DNA of 64,000 nucleotides from Glycomyces sp. NRRL B-16210 (GCF_000719515.1 NZ_JOGR01000006.1:1-64000); one strand, 5' to 3'. Positions 1 to 8,584 are shown, counted from the stretch's first letter. Notes: generated from the letters alone by a model not told the origin. Translations and numbers: made by a program.

Positions 1-100
1 AGTTTGGTGAGGCGCCCAGAAGATGACTGGGTTGATAGGCTCGACATGGAAGCACTGCGAGGTGTGGAGTGGACGGGTACTAACCGCCGAGAACTTAACA
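1..100 (+). rRNA. 23S ribosomal RNA, 3' end (partial)
   Basis: The first ~100 bases match the actinobacterial 23S rRNA 3' terminus: the stem around ACTGGGTTGATAGGC, then GGAAGC, GTGTGGAG, the nearly invariant GTACTAA and the closing CCGAGAACTTAAC, which normally pairs with the 5' end of 23S. The rest of the gene lies left of the window. Some positions differ from the usual Streptomyces sequence (for example GGACGGGTACTAAC rather than a GACTGGTACTAAT-like form), so this could be a diverged or decaying copy. Confidence 0.75.
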
Positions 101-174
101 CTATATTTCCCTTTACCGGGGGAGTGCAGGGTAGAACGAGACATTCACGCACGCTATGCGATTCTGAGACAACA

Positions 175-232
175 CGTGTCCCAGGCTCGATCCACACACC
201 ATTCGTGTCCCAGGCTCGATCCACACACCATT
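175..232. repeat. Perfect 29-bp tandem duplication in the rRNA spacer
   Basis: Two adjacent identical 29-bp copies (175-203 and 204-232), each starting CGTGTCCCAGGCTCGATCC and ending CACACCATT. They lie between the 23S end and the 5S-like fragment. The identity implies a recent slippage or duplication event. Confidence 0.9.
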
Positions 233-287
233 GCCTCTATCGGGGCGGGTGGGTGCTGATCGCCGGGGGCGTGTTGCTTGCAGGTTT

Positions 288-336
288 GTTTGGTGGTGAA
301 AGCGGAAGTGTCACACCCGGTCCCATTCCGAACCCG
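288..336 (+). pseudogene. Truncated 5S rRNA (5' half only)
   Basis: The sequence resembles the first half of actinobacterial 5S rRNA: GTTTGGTGGT, AAGCGGAAG, then the loop C region CCCGGTCCCATTCCGAACCC. A complete 5S is about 117 nt and should continue with GAAGCTAAG and end in a strand complementary to the 5' end. Here homology stops after about 49 nt and the sequence runs into a terminator hairpin. The closing helix partner is absent, so this copy cannot form a normal 5S. Confidence 0.65.
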
Positions 337-346
337 AAATTGAAAG

Positions 347-374
347 AGCCCGACGCCAATGCGTCGGGCCTTTT
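347..374 (+). terminator. Intrinsic terminator ending the rRNA unit
   Basis: A 9-bp perfect stem GCCCGACGC / GCGTCGGGC with loop CAAT, followed by CTTTT. It sits directly after the truncated 5S and before nadD, so it probably ends rRNA transcription. Confidence 0.8.
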
Positions 375-414
375 GCATGCCCTGGGCCCAGGAACGCGCG
401 ATAGGATTCGGACT

Positions 415-1017
415 GTGTTCGACCTGCCTGTTCGTCGCGTCGGGGTCTTCGGTGGGACCTTCGATCCTCCCCACCTGGGTCACCTCGTGGCAGCCAGTGA
501 GGCCGCGTTCGAGTGCCGGCTCGACGAGGTGGTCTTCGTGCCGGCCGGCGACCCCTGGCAGAAGCACCATCTCAACGTCACCAAAGCCCCTGCGCGGCTT
601 GCGATGACGGCTCTCGCGATCGGCGAAAACCCCCTGTTTCGCATCAGCACCTGCGATATCGACCGGGACGGCCCCACCTACGCGGTCGACACGGTCTCGG
701 ATGTCGCGGCGGAGTACGAAGGCGAAGTCGACCTGCACTTCGTCATCGGTGCCGATTCGCTGGAGAACCTCCACACGTGGCATCGGGTCGAAGAGCTCTG
801 CAAGTCCGTGAAGTTCATCGCGCTCAACCGGCCCGGGCACTCACGCAGCGAGGTGGACACCTCGTTCGGCGTCGAGGTCGAGTTCATCGACATGCCCGCT
901 GTGGACCTCTCCTCGACCGAATGCCGGCAGCGGGTCCGCGACGGGCAGCCCCTTCGGTATCTCGTCCCCGATCCGGTCGCCGCGTACATCGCCGAGCACG
1001 GTCTTTACGCCGCTTGA
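415..1017 (+). CDS. nadD: Nicotinate-nucleotide adenylyltransferase NadD
   Basis: Joins nicotinate mononucleotide to ATP to give deamido-NAD+, the second-last step of cytoplasmic NAD synthesis. The 200-residue product has the nucleotidyltransferase motif GGTFDPPHLGHL near residue 12 (HxGH type) and the C-terminal LSSTECRQR, equivalent to the family ISSTxxR motif. The GTG at 415 is chosen because homology begins a few residues later (MFDLPVRRVGVFGG) and the sequence before it is rRNA and terminator. rsfS follows after 120 bp, the standard actinobacterial order; proA and obgE, often found upstream, are replaced here by an rRNA operon end. Confidence 0.95.
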   Translation: MFDLPVRRVGVFGGTFDPPHLGHLVAASEAAFECRLDEVVFVPAGDPWQKHHLNVTKAPARLAMTALAIGENPLFRISTCDIDRDGPTYAVDTVSDVAAEYEGEVDLHFVIGADSLENLHTWHRVEELCKSVKFIALNRPGHSRSEVDTSFGVEVEFIDMPAVDLSSTECRQRVRDGQPLRYLVPDPVAAYIAEHGLYAA

Positions 1018-1137
1018 GGGTTGGGACGCGGCGCACAGCGACGGGCATGAAACTGGGAGGGCTCCGTCGTACCCGACGTGTAAGACTAGAGCTGAGCCGG
1101 TGGAGCACCGGTGGGAATCTCGTCGTCAGGAGCGTTC

Positions 1138-1560
1138 GTGACCGCAAGTGAAACCGCCAAGACCCTGGCTTTTTCCGCAGCCCAGGCGGCGGCTGACAAG
1201 AAGGCCTTTGCCATCAACCTTCGGGACGTCACTTCGAAGATCGCGCTTACCGATGTCTTCGTGATCGTTTCGGCCTCGAACGAGCGGCAGGTCCATGCGG
1301 TCGTCGACGCGGTCGAGGAGCGGTTGATCAAGGAGCACGACACGCGTCCGCTGCGCCGCGAAGGCAAGGGCGGCGAGCAATGGGTGCTGCTGGACTACAA
1401 CGACATCGTGGTCCACGTCTTCCACCAGGAGGCTCGCGAGTACTTCGGGCTCGACGGGCTCTGGAAAGACTGCCCCGAGATCGAGTTCGTGGACGAGGCC
1501 GACGCGGAGCGGGAGCGCCGAGCCGAGGTGGCCGACACCGATTCGGGAGAAGCGCGATGA
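1138..1560 (+). CDS. rsfS: Ribosomal silencing factor RsfS
   Basis: RsfS binds ribosomal protein uL14 and blocks subunit joining when nutrients are short. The 140-residue product has the family pattern: DVTSKIALTDVFVIVSASNE, then RQVHAVVDAVEE, and the C-terminal HVFHQEAREYFGLDGLW. The GTG at 1138 is preceded by AGGAG with 7-nt spacing; an in-frame start at 1111 lacks this. The stop overlaps the next ATG (ATGA), so it is translationally coupled to the phosphatase gene. Confidence 0.94.
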   Translation: MTASETAKTLAFSAAQAAADKKAFAINLRDVTSKIALTDVFVIVSASNERQVHAVVDAVEERLIKEHDTRPLRREGKGGEQWVLLDYNDIVVHVFHQEAREYFGLDGLWKDCPEIEFVDEADAERERRAEVADTDSGEAR

Positions 1561-2213
1561 ACCGGCTGCTCGTCGTCCGCCACGGGCGGACCGAGTGGAA
1601 CATCGCCGGGCGCATCCAGGGCTCCTCGGACATCGACCTCGACGAGGTCGGGAAGGCCCAGGCGTTCGAGGCCGCGCCGGAGCTGGCCGAGTACGGCCCG
1701 GTCCGGATCATCTCCTCGGACCTTCGCCGCGCGGTCGACACCGCCCGGCCGATCGCCGACCTCACCGGGGTCGAGATCGAGCTGGACAAGCGGCTCAGGG
1801 AGCGCGCTTACGGGCCCTGGGAGGGCCTGACGCACGTGGACATCGCCGAGCGGTTCCCGGAGGACCACCGGCGTTGGCGATCGCAGGAGCCCTTGCAGCA
1901 CCCCGAGATCGAGACCTGGGCCGATCTGCACCGCCGGACCGCCGACGCGGTCAAGGACATCACCGCTTCGGACGCCGAAGGGACCGCGATCGTGGTCTGC
2001 CACGGCGGCTCCGCGCGTCAGATCGTCGGCGGCATCCTCGGCTGGGACCAGGGCTCGACCAGCGGCCTCTCCGGCATGGACAACGCGCACTGGGCCGATC
2101 TGCGGCGGATGCGCTCGGGCAAGTGGCGGATGTTCGGCTACAACCTGGGCGTCCCGGCCGCGCACACCATCGGGAAGAGCCCGCTCGCGAAGGGCCAGCA
2201 GGCCGGTCGTTGA
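1557..2213 (+). CDS. Histidine phosphatase (phosphoglycerate mutase-like)
   Basis: A 218-residue member of the histidine phosphatase superfamily. The RHGRTEWN motif near the N-terminus carries the catalytic histidine that becomes phosphorylated; a second histidine lies in CHGGSARQI near residue 148. In actinomycetes the gene after rsfS is often annotated as a glucosyl-3-phosphoglycerate phosphatase or a broad-specificity phosphatase; the substrate cannot be read from the sequence. It overlaps rsfS by 4 bp and is probably co-transcribed with nadD and rsfS. Confidence 0.88.
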   Translation: MNRLLVVRHGRTEWNIAGRIQGSSDIDLDEVGKAQAFEAAPELAEYGPVRIISSDLRRAVDTARPIADLTGVEIELDKRLRERAYGPWEGLTHVDIAERFPEDHRRWRSQEPLQHPEIETWADLHRRTADAVKDITASDAEGTAIVVCHGGSARQIVGGILGWDQGSTSGLSGMDNAHWADLRRMRSGKWRMFGYNLGVPAAHTIGKSPLAKGQQAGR

Positions 2214-2307
2214 CGTCGGATCCCGGCGCGGCCTGGACTGGGGTCGGTCGCGGTCGTAGGCTTCGGTCGAGGTGCAACCGCGCCGGGATCGGAGGCGTCA
2301 AACCGGC

Positions 2308-2784
2308 ATGGACACGCATACATCCCGCGCCAGGCGGTCGGCGAACCTGACCGGCCTGCTCGCCGGTGCGCTGCTGCTGGCTTCCATCGCCGCCTGCGGG
2401 AGCGGCCAGGACGACGAGGTCGAGACGCCGACGGCACCGGCGGTGACCGAGACGGTCTCCGCCCCCGAGACGTCGGACCCCACGGAGGAGAGCCCAGTGC
2501 CAGACGAGACCACCCCGTACCTGGACCCGTCGCTCGGCGAACCGTCCAAGTCCGGGTCGAGTTCGCAGACGACCATCACCGGGACGGTCGAGTCGGGCGT
2601 GGAAGCCGGCTGCCTGGTCCTCGAACACGAGGGCACCGTCTACGGCATCTACGGCCGCTTCGACTCGTCAGTGGTATTTGCCGGCGCCAAGGTGACGCTC
2701 CACGGCAAGGTCGACACCGGCATGATGACGACCTGTCAGCAGGGGACCCCTTTCGTGGTGGAGAACGCCGAATCCGCGGGTTAG
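2308..2784 (+). CDS. Putative lipoprotein, unknown function
   Basis: Begins MDTHTSRARR, followed by a hydrophobic stretch and the lipobox-like SIAAC, so the mature protein should be lipid-anchored outside the membrane. A Thr/Ser/Pro/Glu-rich linker (about residues 38-85) leads to a compact C-terminal domain of about 70 residues with two cysteines and beta-rich character (TITGTVESGVEAGCLVLEH). GGAGG lies 12 nt before ATG 2308. I do not recognise the family; small secreted OB-like domains of this type are common in actinomycetes. DegV follows after 13 bp. Confidence 0.8.
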   Translation: MDTHTSRARRSANLTGLLAGALLLASIAACGSGQDDEVETPTAPAVTETVSAPETSDPTEESPVPDETTPYLDPSLGEPSKSGSSSQTTITGTVESGVEAGCLVLEHEGTVYGIYGRFDSSVVFAGAKVTLHGKVDTGMMTTCQQGTPFVVENAESAG

Positions 2785-2797
2785 GTAGTGTGGCCGC

Positions 2798-3646
2798 GTG
2801 ACCGTCGTCGTTGTTACCGATTCCACCTCTGCCCTGTCCGAGCCGCTGCGCGCCACGCACGGCGGCCTGACGGTGCTGGGGATACCGGTGCTGATCGGCG
2901 GGGCCGAGTTCCGAGAAGGCGAGGACGTCACAGGCGACGAGATCCTGCGGGCGCTTCGCGAAGGCCGGACCGTGACGACCTCGGGCCTGCCGCCCGAAGA
3001 ACTGCGCGCCACCTATCAGCGGCTGCTCGACGAGGGCGCGAGCGGTGTCGTCTCGGTGCACCTCTCCGGAAGGCTCTCGGGGACGGTCGCCGCCGCAGAG
3101 GCCGCGGCCAGCGGTTTCGAGGGCCGGGTCGCAGTCGTCGACTCGCTCGGAGCCGGCATGGGCGTCGGGTATCCGGCGCTCGCCGCGCTGGACGCGGCCG
3201 AGAAGGGCGCGGACCTGCTGGCGGTCGCCGCAGCGGCGCAGGAGGTACTCGCCCGGACCACTACGTACTTCTACCTGGACACCTTGGAGTACCTGAGGCG
3301 CGGGGGCCGGATCAGCACGGCGCGCGCGATCGTCGGCACCGCGTTGTCGGTCAAACCCATTCTGGGCGTTGAGGACGGGCGCATCGACGTGGTCGAGAAG
3401 GTGCGCACGCCCACCCGCGGCCTCCAGCGGCTGGCGGCGCTCGCCGTCGCCGATGCCGGCGGCGCCGAGGTCGAGATGACCGTGCACCACCTGGGAGCGG
3501 AGCGGCGCGCCGAAGCCCTGGCGGGCTGGCTCGCCGAGCACTTCGAGGAGCGGCTGCGCAGGATCGACGTGACCGAGGTCGGTGCGGCGATCGGAGCCCA
3601 CTGCGGCCCCGGCCTGGTCGGCGTGATCACCCGCCGCCTGGCATGA
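2798..3646 (+). CDS. DegV family fatty-acid-binding protein
   Basis: The 282-residue product starts TVVVVTDSTS, the DegV signature, and contains TSGLPPEEL, VHLSGRLSGT and DTLEYLRRGGRIS, all typical of DegV/FakB proteins that hold a fatty acid in a deep pocket. In Firmicutes FakB presents the lipid to the kinase FakA; in actinomycetes the partner is usually elsewhere on the chromosome. GTG 2798 is the only start consistent with the conserved N-terminus. Confidence 0.9.
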   Translation: MTVVVVTDSTSALSEPLRATHGGLTVLGIPVLIGGAEFREGEDVTGDEILRALREGRTVTTSGLPPEELRATYQRLLDEGASGVVSVHLSGRLSGTVAAAEAAASGFEGRVAVVDSLGAGMGVGYPALAALDAAEKGADLLAVAAAAQEVLARTTTYFYLDTLEYLRRGGRISTARAIVGTALSVKPILGVEDGRIDVVEKVRTPTRGLQRLAALAVADAGGAEVEMTVHHLGAERRAEALAGWLAEHFEERLRRIDVTEVGAAIGAHCGPGLVGVITRRLA

Positions 3647-3724
3647 GCCGCTCAATTTACATTCCAGCTAACTGTTAATCAGTAGATTCTGCGTTCGGCG
3701 CATTATGACTCGGCTCGAACGGTC

Positions 3725-3773
3725 CCGTCCACACCGATCGCCGTTGTCCACAGGGTCGATTCGGTTGTCCACA
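3725..3773 (+). promoter_or_regulatory. Cluster of three DnaA-box-like sites upstream of comEA
   Basis: Two exact actinobacterial DnaA boxes TTGTCCACA at 3744-3752 and 3765-3773, plus a consensus-compatible CCGTCCACA at 3725-3733, all in the same orientation and spaced 19 and 21 bp (about two helical turns). They sit 50-100 bp before the comEA start in a 178-bp gap. DnaA binding here is inferred from the motif. Confidence 0.6.
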
Positions 3774-3824
3774 GGCGCGAAAATTCTTGGATCACGGCCG
3801 TGACCTTCGCTCGTTGAGTCCGGT

Positions 3825-4592
3825 ATGGAACGCGAACTCCCACACGACCCGGCCGCCGTCGCCGCGAGGCTCCGACTGCGTCTCAACGAGTCCGAGGCCG
3901 ACCGGGCCTGCAACGAGACCGTCGACACCGAGACCGGCGAGGCCCGCACCGAACCCGCTGTCGACCAGCGCCCGATCGGGCGCTTCGACGAGCGCCTGGA
4001 GCGTCTCCAGACCCGGCTCGGCCTCTCGCACCTGAACCGGTGGGTCCTCTTGATCGTCGCGCTCGTGGTCGCCGCGGTCGGGTTGTCGGTGACCTTGCTG
4101 TCCTGGCCCGATTCGGAACCCGCCGCCACCGTGCCCACCGGGCCTCCGGCGGCGGTCGACGCGGCGCCGCAGACGATCGTGGTGTCGGTGGCCGGTGCGG
4201 TGAACGCGCCCGGGATCGTGGAACTGGAGGCCGGCGCGCGGGTCGCCGACGCCATCGAAGCGGCCGGGGGCCTCGCCGAAGGCGCGGACCCGGGATTCCT
4301 CAACCTCGCCCGGGTGGTCGCCGACGGCGACCTGGTTGCGGTCCCGGACGCCGCGAACCCGGACACCGTCGCGGCTCCGGGCGCAGGAGCGAGCGTGGGC
4401 GGCCTGGTGAACGTCAATATCGCCGGAGCCGCCGAACTGGTCGCCCTCAACGGCATCGGCCCGGTGCTCGCCGATCGGATCATCGCCTACCGGGAGGCGA
4501 ACGGCAGTTTCCAGTCGATCGACGAGCTAGCCGAGGTCTCCGGCATCGGAGCCGCACTCTTGGAGCAGCTCCGAGAGCAGGTGACCGTGTGA
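3825..4592 (+). CDS. comEA: ComEA-type DNA-binding competence protein
   Basis: A 255-residue protein with a cytoplasmic N-terminal part, one transmembrane helix (about residues 70-92, WVLLIVALVVAAVGL), an SLBB-type domain (about 118-175) and a C-terminal double helix-hairpin-helix (about 194-255: VNVNIAGAAELVALNGIGP, VSGIGAALLEQLREQ). ComEA binds incoming DNA outside the membrane and passes it to the ComEC channel. comEC starts 44 bp later, so the two form an operon. Confidence 0.92.
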   Translation: MERELPHDPAAVAARLRLRLNESEADRACNETVDTETGEARTEPAVDQRPIGRFDERLERLQTRLGLSHLNRWVLLIVALVVAAVGLSVTLLSWPDSEPAATVPTGPPAAVDAAPQTIVVSVAGAVNAPGIVELEAGARVADAIEAAGGLAEGADPGFLNLARVVADGDLVAVPDAANPDTVAAPGAGASVGGLVNVNIAGAAELVALNGIGPVLADRIIAYREANGSFQSIDELAEVSGIGAALLEQLREQVTV

Positions 4593-4635
4593 ACTCCGAA
4601 CGGGACGGTTCCCGACGCTGTGGGAGGTCGGTGCG

Positions 4636-6951
4636 GTGAGCGCAGAATTCAATCTCCGGCCCTCGCCTACGGAAGTGGTGCGACGGGACTGGCGCCTGCC
4701 GCTGGCCGCCGCAGGAGTATGGGCCGCGGCCCTGGCGGGCCTCTACGGCACGGTCACCAGCGGCCTCGTCACCGCGATCGTGTGCCTGGCACTGGTATTG
4801 GCCGGGCTGCGTTGGCGCAGCGGCGTCGCCGCCGCGACGGCCACGGTCGCCTTCGGCGCCATGCTCGCCGCGGGCGTCACCACCGTGCACGTCGCCGCCC
4901 GCGATCACGAAGGCCTCACTTCGATGACCGCCGCCGAGGCCCACGGCGAGGCAGAACTCGTGCTGCACACCGTCCCGAAAGCCTCGACGCGACGCCCGGA
5001 ACTGGTCACCGCGACCGCCCGGCTGCGCACGTTCACCACCGAAGACGCGACTCTCGAAGGGAACTGGCAGGTGCTCCTGGTCGCCAGCGGCGACGAATGG
5101 CGCGAGGCGACCTCCGGGCAGCGGTTGACGGTGCCCGCGGTGCTCCGCGAAGCCGATCCGGGTCGGCTCACCGCCGCGATCGTCAGCGCCCGAGGTCCGC
5201 CCGAACTCGACGGGCGACCGGCGTTCGCGCACCGGTTCGCCGCGCATGTGCGCGAACGGTTGGCGGTCGCGGTCGAATCCGTGCCGCAACCCGAATCGGG
5301 ATTGATCCCGGCGCTCGCGGTCGGCGACGCCTCCATGATGGAACCGGAGACCGCCGCCGACTTCAAGACGACCGGACTCGTGCACCTCGTAGTCGTGTCC
5401 GGCTACCACTTGAGCCTGGTCGTCGGTGTGGTGCTCGCGGTGGCGATGGCCTGCCGCGCCGGACCGCGCGCCCGCGTACTGGCGGGTGCCGTCGCGGCGG
5501 CGGCGATCGTGGTCGTCGCCGGACCGCAGCCGAGCGTCCTGAGGGCGGCCGTCATGGCGGGGATGACGTTGCTGGCCCTGGCCGCGGGGCGGCCGCGCGC
5601 GGCGATGCCGGCGCTGTCGACCGCCGTGCTGGTGCTCATCCTGGCCGACCCGGACATGGCGGCGCAGGTGGGATTCGCGCTGTCGGTGGCGGCGTGCGTC
5701 GGGCTGCTGCTCTTGGCGTTCCGGTGGGCGAAGCCGCTGGAGCACCGGGGATGGCCGCAGCCGGTGGCGCTGGCGGTCACGATCCCTCTGGCGACGCAGG
5801 TCGCGGTGACGCCGCTGCTGGTCGGGATCGGCGGCGGCGTGAGCCTGGTGTCCGTCCCGGTGAACCTGTTGGCGGCGCTGGTCGCGGCCCCGGTGGTGAT
5901 GCTGTCGGTCGCCGCCGCGGCCGCGGCGGCCGTGTGGGTCCCGGCCGGCGAGTTCGTCGCGCAACTCGCGGCGATTCCGGCCCGCTGGCTGATCTGGTTG
6001 GCGCGCACGGGAGCCGAAGTGCCCAACGCGCTGCTGCCGGTGCCCGGAGGCTTGTGGTGGGGCCTGGGTTCGGGGGCCGTGCTGGCGGCGTTGATCTGGG
6101 CGCTCCATCTGCGCCGGTTGCGGCGCCCAGTGTTGGCGGTGCTCGCGGCGGTTGGCGTGGGTTCGGTTCCGGCCTGCCTGTTGACCGGCGGCGTCCCGTC
6201 GGGCTGGGTGGTCACGATGTGTGATGTGGGCCAAGGCGATGCGCTGGTGCTGCCGGCAGGGGACGCGGTGGTGGTGGTCGACGTGGGACCGGACCCGGCG
6301 GCGATGGACGCGTGCCTGGACGATCTCGGAGTCGACCGGATCGCGCTGCTCGTCTTGTCGCACTTCCACATCGATCACACGGCCGGGATCAGCGGGGCGA
6401 TGGAGGGGAGGGAGGTCGCGGCGATCCTGGCGCCGCCGCCGGGGGAGGCGAAGTACGGGTACGAGCTGGTCGAGGAGGCGGCCGGTGCCGTGCCGGTGCT
6501 GGAGGCGGTGCCGGGGGAGGCGTTCGTCTTCGGGGAGACGCGGCTCGAGGTGCTGGGGCCGCCGTCGGAGCTGCTGCGCGGCACGAGGTCCGACCCGAAC
6601 AACAACTCGGTGGCGCTGCGCGCGGAGGTCGCGGGGACGAGTGTGCTGCTGGCGGGGGACGTGGAACTGGAGGGGCAACGGGCGCTGCTGCGGAACGGGG
6701 GCGCTCTGGACGTGGAGGTGCTGAAGGTGCCGCACCACGGGTCGGCGTTTCAGGTGCGGGAGTTTCTGGAGGCGGCGGATCCGGTGGTGGCGCTGGTCGG
6801 GGTGGGCTCGGGGAACGAGTACGGGCATCCGGATCCGGGACCGATCGGGGTGCTGGAGGAAGGCGGGGCGCTGGTGTTCCGGACGGATCTGTCGGGGCGG
6901 ATCACGGTGGTGCGCGGCGAGGAAGGGTTCGAGGTGACGACGGACGGTTGA
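4636..6951 (+). CDS. comEC: ComEC/Rec2 DNA-uptake channel with metallo-hydrolase domain
   Basis: A 771-residue polytopic protein with the full ComEC layout: N-terminal membrane segments and DUF4131-like soluble part (to about 230), the competence domain of many helices (about 230-520), and a C-terminal metallo-beta-lactamase-like domain with LSHFHIDHTAG near residue 575 (HxHxDH metal site). The channel moves one DNA strand across the membrane; the hydrolase domain may degrade the other. GTG 4636 gives a normal N-terminus. All domains are present, so it looks functional. Confidence 0.93.
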   Translation: MSAEFNLRPSPTEVVRRDWRLPLAAAGVWAAALAGLYGTVTSGLVTAIVCLALVLAGLRWRSGVAAATATVAFGAMLAAGVTTVHVAARDHEGLTSMTAAEAHGEAELVLHTVPKASTRRPELVTATARLRTFTTEDATLEGNWQVLLVASGDEWREATSGQRLTVPAVLREADPGRLTAAIVSARGPPELDGRPAFAHRFAAHVRERLAVAVESVPQPESGLIPALAVGDASMMEPETAADFKTTGLVHLVVVSGYHLSLVVGVVLAVAMACRAGPRARVLAGAVAAAAIVVVAGPQPSVLRAAVMAGMTLLALAAGRPRAAMPALSTAVLVLILADPDMAAQVGFALSVAACVGLLLLAFRWAKPLEHRGWPQPVALAVTIPLATQVAVTPLLVGIGGGVSLVSVPVNLLAALVAAPVVMLSVAAAAAAAVWVPAGEFVAQLAAIPARWLIWLARTGAEVPNALLPVPGGLWWGLGSGAVLAALIWALHLRRLRRPVLAVLAAVGVGSVPACLLTGGVPSGWVVTMCDVGQGDALVLPAGDAVVVVDVGPDPAAMDACLDDLGVDRIALLVLSHFHIDHTAGISGAMEGREVAAILAPPPGEAKYGYELVEEAAGAVPVLEAVPGEAFVFGETRLEVLGPPSELLRGTRSDPNNNSVALRAEVAGTSVLLAGDVELEGQRALLRNGGALDVEVLKVPHHGSAFQVREFLEAADPVVALVGVGSGNEYGHPDPGPIGVLEEGGALVFRTDLSGRITVVRGEEGFEVTTDG

Positions 6952-6963
6952 GCGGGGTCCGGT

Positions 6964-7139
6964 CCCCGGGGTCGGGTGTGTCGGGACGGAGGTTCCCCCG
7001 GTTTCAAAGGTGCCTCGGGGGTACGACAGTTCGCAGAGGACGGTGGGTGCTGTGCGGGTTGAGGGTGCTTCGGCGCCCCCGGGGTCGGGCGTGTCGGATC
7101 GCAGGTCCCCCCGGTTCAAGAGTGGCTCGGGGGTACGAC
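6964..7139. repeat. Two imperfect direct repeats (core unit of an intergenic repeat family)
   Basis: Two copies of about 64 bp, 6964-7027 and 7077-7139, both beginning CCCCGGGGTCGGG and ending CTCGGGGGTACGAC. They are related to the units at 11,045-11,375, sharing the CCCCCGGTTTC...GGTG...GGCGGGTGTGAC-like outline. No gene lies between comEC and holA; this 396-bp gap is filled by these cores and the tandem repeat that follows. Confidence 0.8.
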
Positions 7140-7146
7140 AATCCGT

Positions 7147-7237
7147 GGGCGCAGGGCGCAGGGCGCAGGGCGCAGGGCGCAGGGCGCAGGGCGCAGGGCG
7201 CAGGGCGCAGGGCGCAGGGCGCAGGGCGCAGGGCGCA
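7147..7237. repeat. 7-bp tandem repeat, 13 perfect copies
   Basis: The unit GGGCGCA repeats 13 times without mismatch (91 bp). It lies just downstream of the two core repeats and about 110 bp upstream of the chosen holA start. Perfect copies suggest active slippage, so copy number may vary between isolates. Confidence 0.95.
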
Positions 7238-7347
7238 GGGCCCCTCCGATGCTTCACAACACCTTCCGGCATCGCCCCACCGTCGCGTGGGAGACGATGG
7301 CCCGGTCGAAACCCGTGCCGGTCCCTCCGGCATGGGAGGATGGTCCG

Positions 7348-8340
7348 GTGGCAGCACTCCAACCCATCCGCCTGATCCTGGGCGACGACGAATTCCTCGC
7401 CGAGCGCGCCGCCGCCGACTACGTCAAGGCGGTCCGCGCCGAGATGCCCGAGCACGACCCGGCCCCCGCCGTCAACCGCATCCCCGGCGCCGACCTCACC
7501 GCCGGCGCCCTCTCCACCCTGACCAGCCCGACCCTGTTCGGCGGCGCGGTCATCGCCGTCATCGAATCGGGCCAGGACGTCGACAAGGACACCATCGCCG
7601 CCGTCCTCGCCTACGCGAAGCAGCCCGCACCCGAGATCTACCTAGCCGTCTGCCACAACGGCGGCAACAAGGGCAAGGCACTCTCCGAGGGCCTCAAGAA
7701 GCTCGACGTCGAGACCGTGCGCGTCTCCAAGATCAAGCGCCAGCCCGACCGGGTCGCCTTCGTCCGCGGCGAACTGCGCGCCGCCGGCGCCTCCCCGCGC
7801 TCCGCCTCGGCCGAGATCGCCGACACCATCATCCAAGCCGTCGGCTCCGACCTGCGCGAACTCGCCTCAGCCTGCGCCCAGCTCGTCGCCGACACCGACG
7901 GCAACATCACCCACGACAACGTGGCCCGCTACTACTCCGGCCGCGCCGAGGTCTCCGGCTTCGCCGTCGCAGACGCCACCATCGCCGGCGACGCGGGCGA
8001 AGCCCTCGGCACCCTCCGCTGGGCCATGCAGGTCGGCGTCGACGCCGTGCCGATCGCCGACGCCCTGGCCATGGCCGTCCGCAACCTCTCGCGGGTCGCC
8101 GCCGAACGCGGCGGCGCGGCCCAGCTCGCCGGCCAGCTCGGCATGGCCCCCTGGCAGATCGAGAAGGCCCGCAAGCAGTCCCGCAACTGGACCGCCGACG
8201 CCCTCGCCGAGGCGATGCGGATCTGCGCCCGCCTCAACGGCGAGGTCAAAGGCGGCGCCGACGACCGCGGCTGGGCCCTCGAACACGCGATCCTCGAGAT
8301 CACCAGCCTGAGCGCCGCAGGGAAGGCCGGCCGTGTCTGA
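7348..8340 (+). CDS. holA: DNA polymerase III subunit delta
   Basis: HolA is the clamp-loader subunit that opens the sliding clamp. The 330-residue product has the family features: LILGDDEFLAERA at the N-terminus, SPTLFGGAVIAVIESGQD, a lid region with GSDLRELASACAQL, and the C-terminal domain with GMAPWQIEKARKQSRNW. GTG 7348 has GGGAGGA 7 nt upstream; longer starts at 7249 or 7297 would place the N-terminus close to the tandem repeat. Its 3' end overlaps the next gene by 8 bp. Confidence 0.93.
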   Translation: MAALQPIRLILGDDEFLAERAAADYVKAVRAEMPEHDPAPAVNRIPGADLTAGALSTLTSPTLFGGAVIAVIESGQDVDKDTIAAVLAYAKQPAPEIYLAVCHNGGNKGKALSEGLKKLDVETVRVSKIKRQPDRVAFVRGELRAAGASPRSASAEIADTIIQAVGSDLRELASACAQLVADTDGNITHDNVARYYSGRAEVSGFAVADATIAGDAGEALGTLRWAMQVGVDAVPIADALAMAVRNLSRVAAERGGAAQLAGQLGMAPWQIEKARKQSRNWTADALAEAMRICARLNGEVKGGADDRGWALEHAILEITSLSAAGKAGRV

Positions 8341-8584
8341 GTACCGCCACGGGCGAGTGGCCCGACCCCGCCGCCCCTGGTACGCGCGGACGCTGCGCCT
8401 CAAGCACCTGCACCTGTCGAACCTGTGGTGCGTGGTGCTCTTCGAGGGATCGATCGCGCTGGCGATGCTCATGGCGCTGACCGAGCTGGTGACCTGGTGG
8501 GTCGTGCTCGTCCTGCCGCTCGGCGTCGCCGCCATGGTGAAGCTCAACGACGTCATCGCCGGAGCCTTCGACCAGCGCAGCTGA
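8333..8584 (+). CDS. Small membrane protein, unknown function
   Basis: An 83-residue product with a basic N-terminus (about 30 residues) and two hydrophobic helices (LWCVVLFEGSIALAMLMAL and WWVVLVLPLGVAAMV), so it likely spans the membrane twice. GTG 8333 overlaps the holA stop, implying translational coupling. No motif reveals a function. Confidence 0.75.
   Translation: MSEYRHGRVARPRRPWYARTLRLKHLHLSNLWCVVLFEGSIALAMLMALTELVTWWVVLVLPLGVAAMVKLNDVIAGAFDQRS

Noticed and set aside
7147..7237. The 7-bp repeats as a CRISPR array
   Set aside because: Units are contiguous with no spacers and too short; it is a simple tandem repeat. No CRISPR array or cas gene was seen anywhere in the window.
4480..7455. 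A 991-codon open frame on the minus strand opposite comEA-comEC
   Set aside because: Shadow of high-GC coding DNA: Arg/His/Gln-rich low-complexity translation, and it lies entirely opposite well-identified genes and a tandem repeat.
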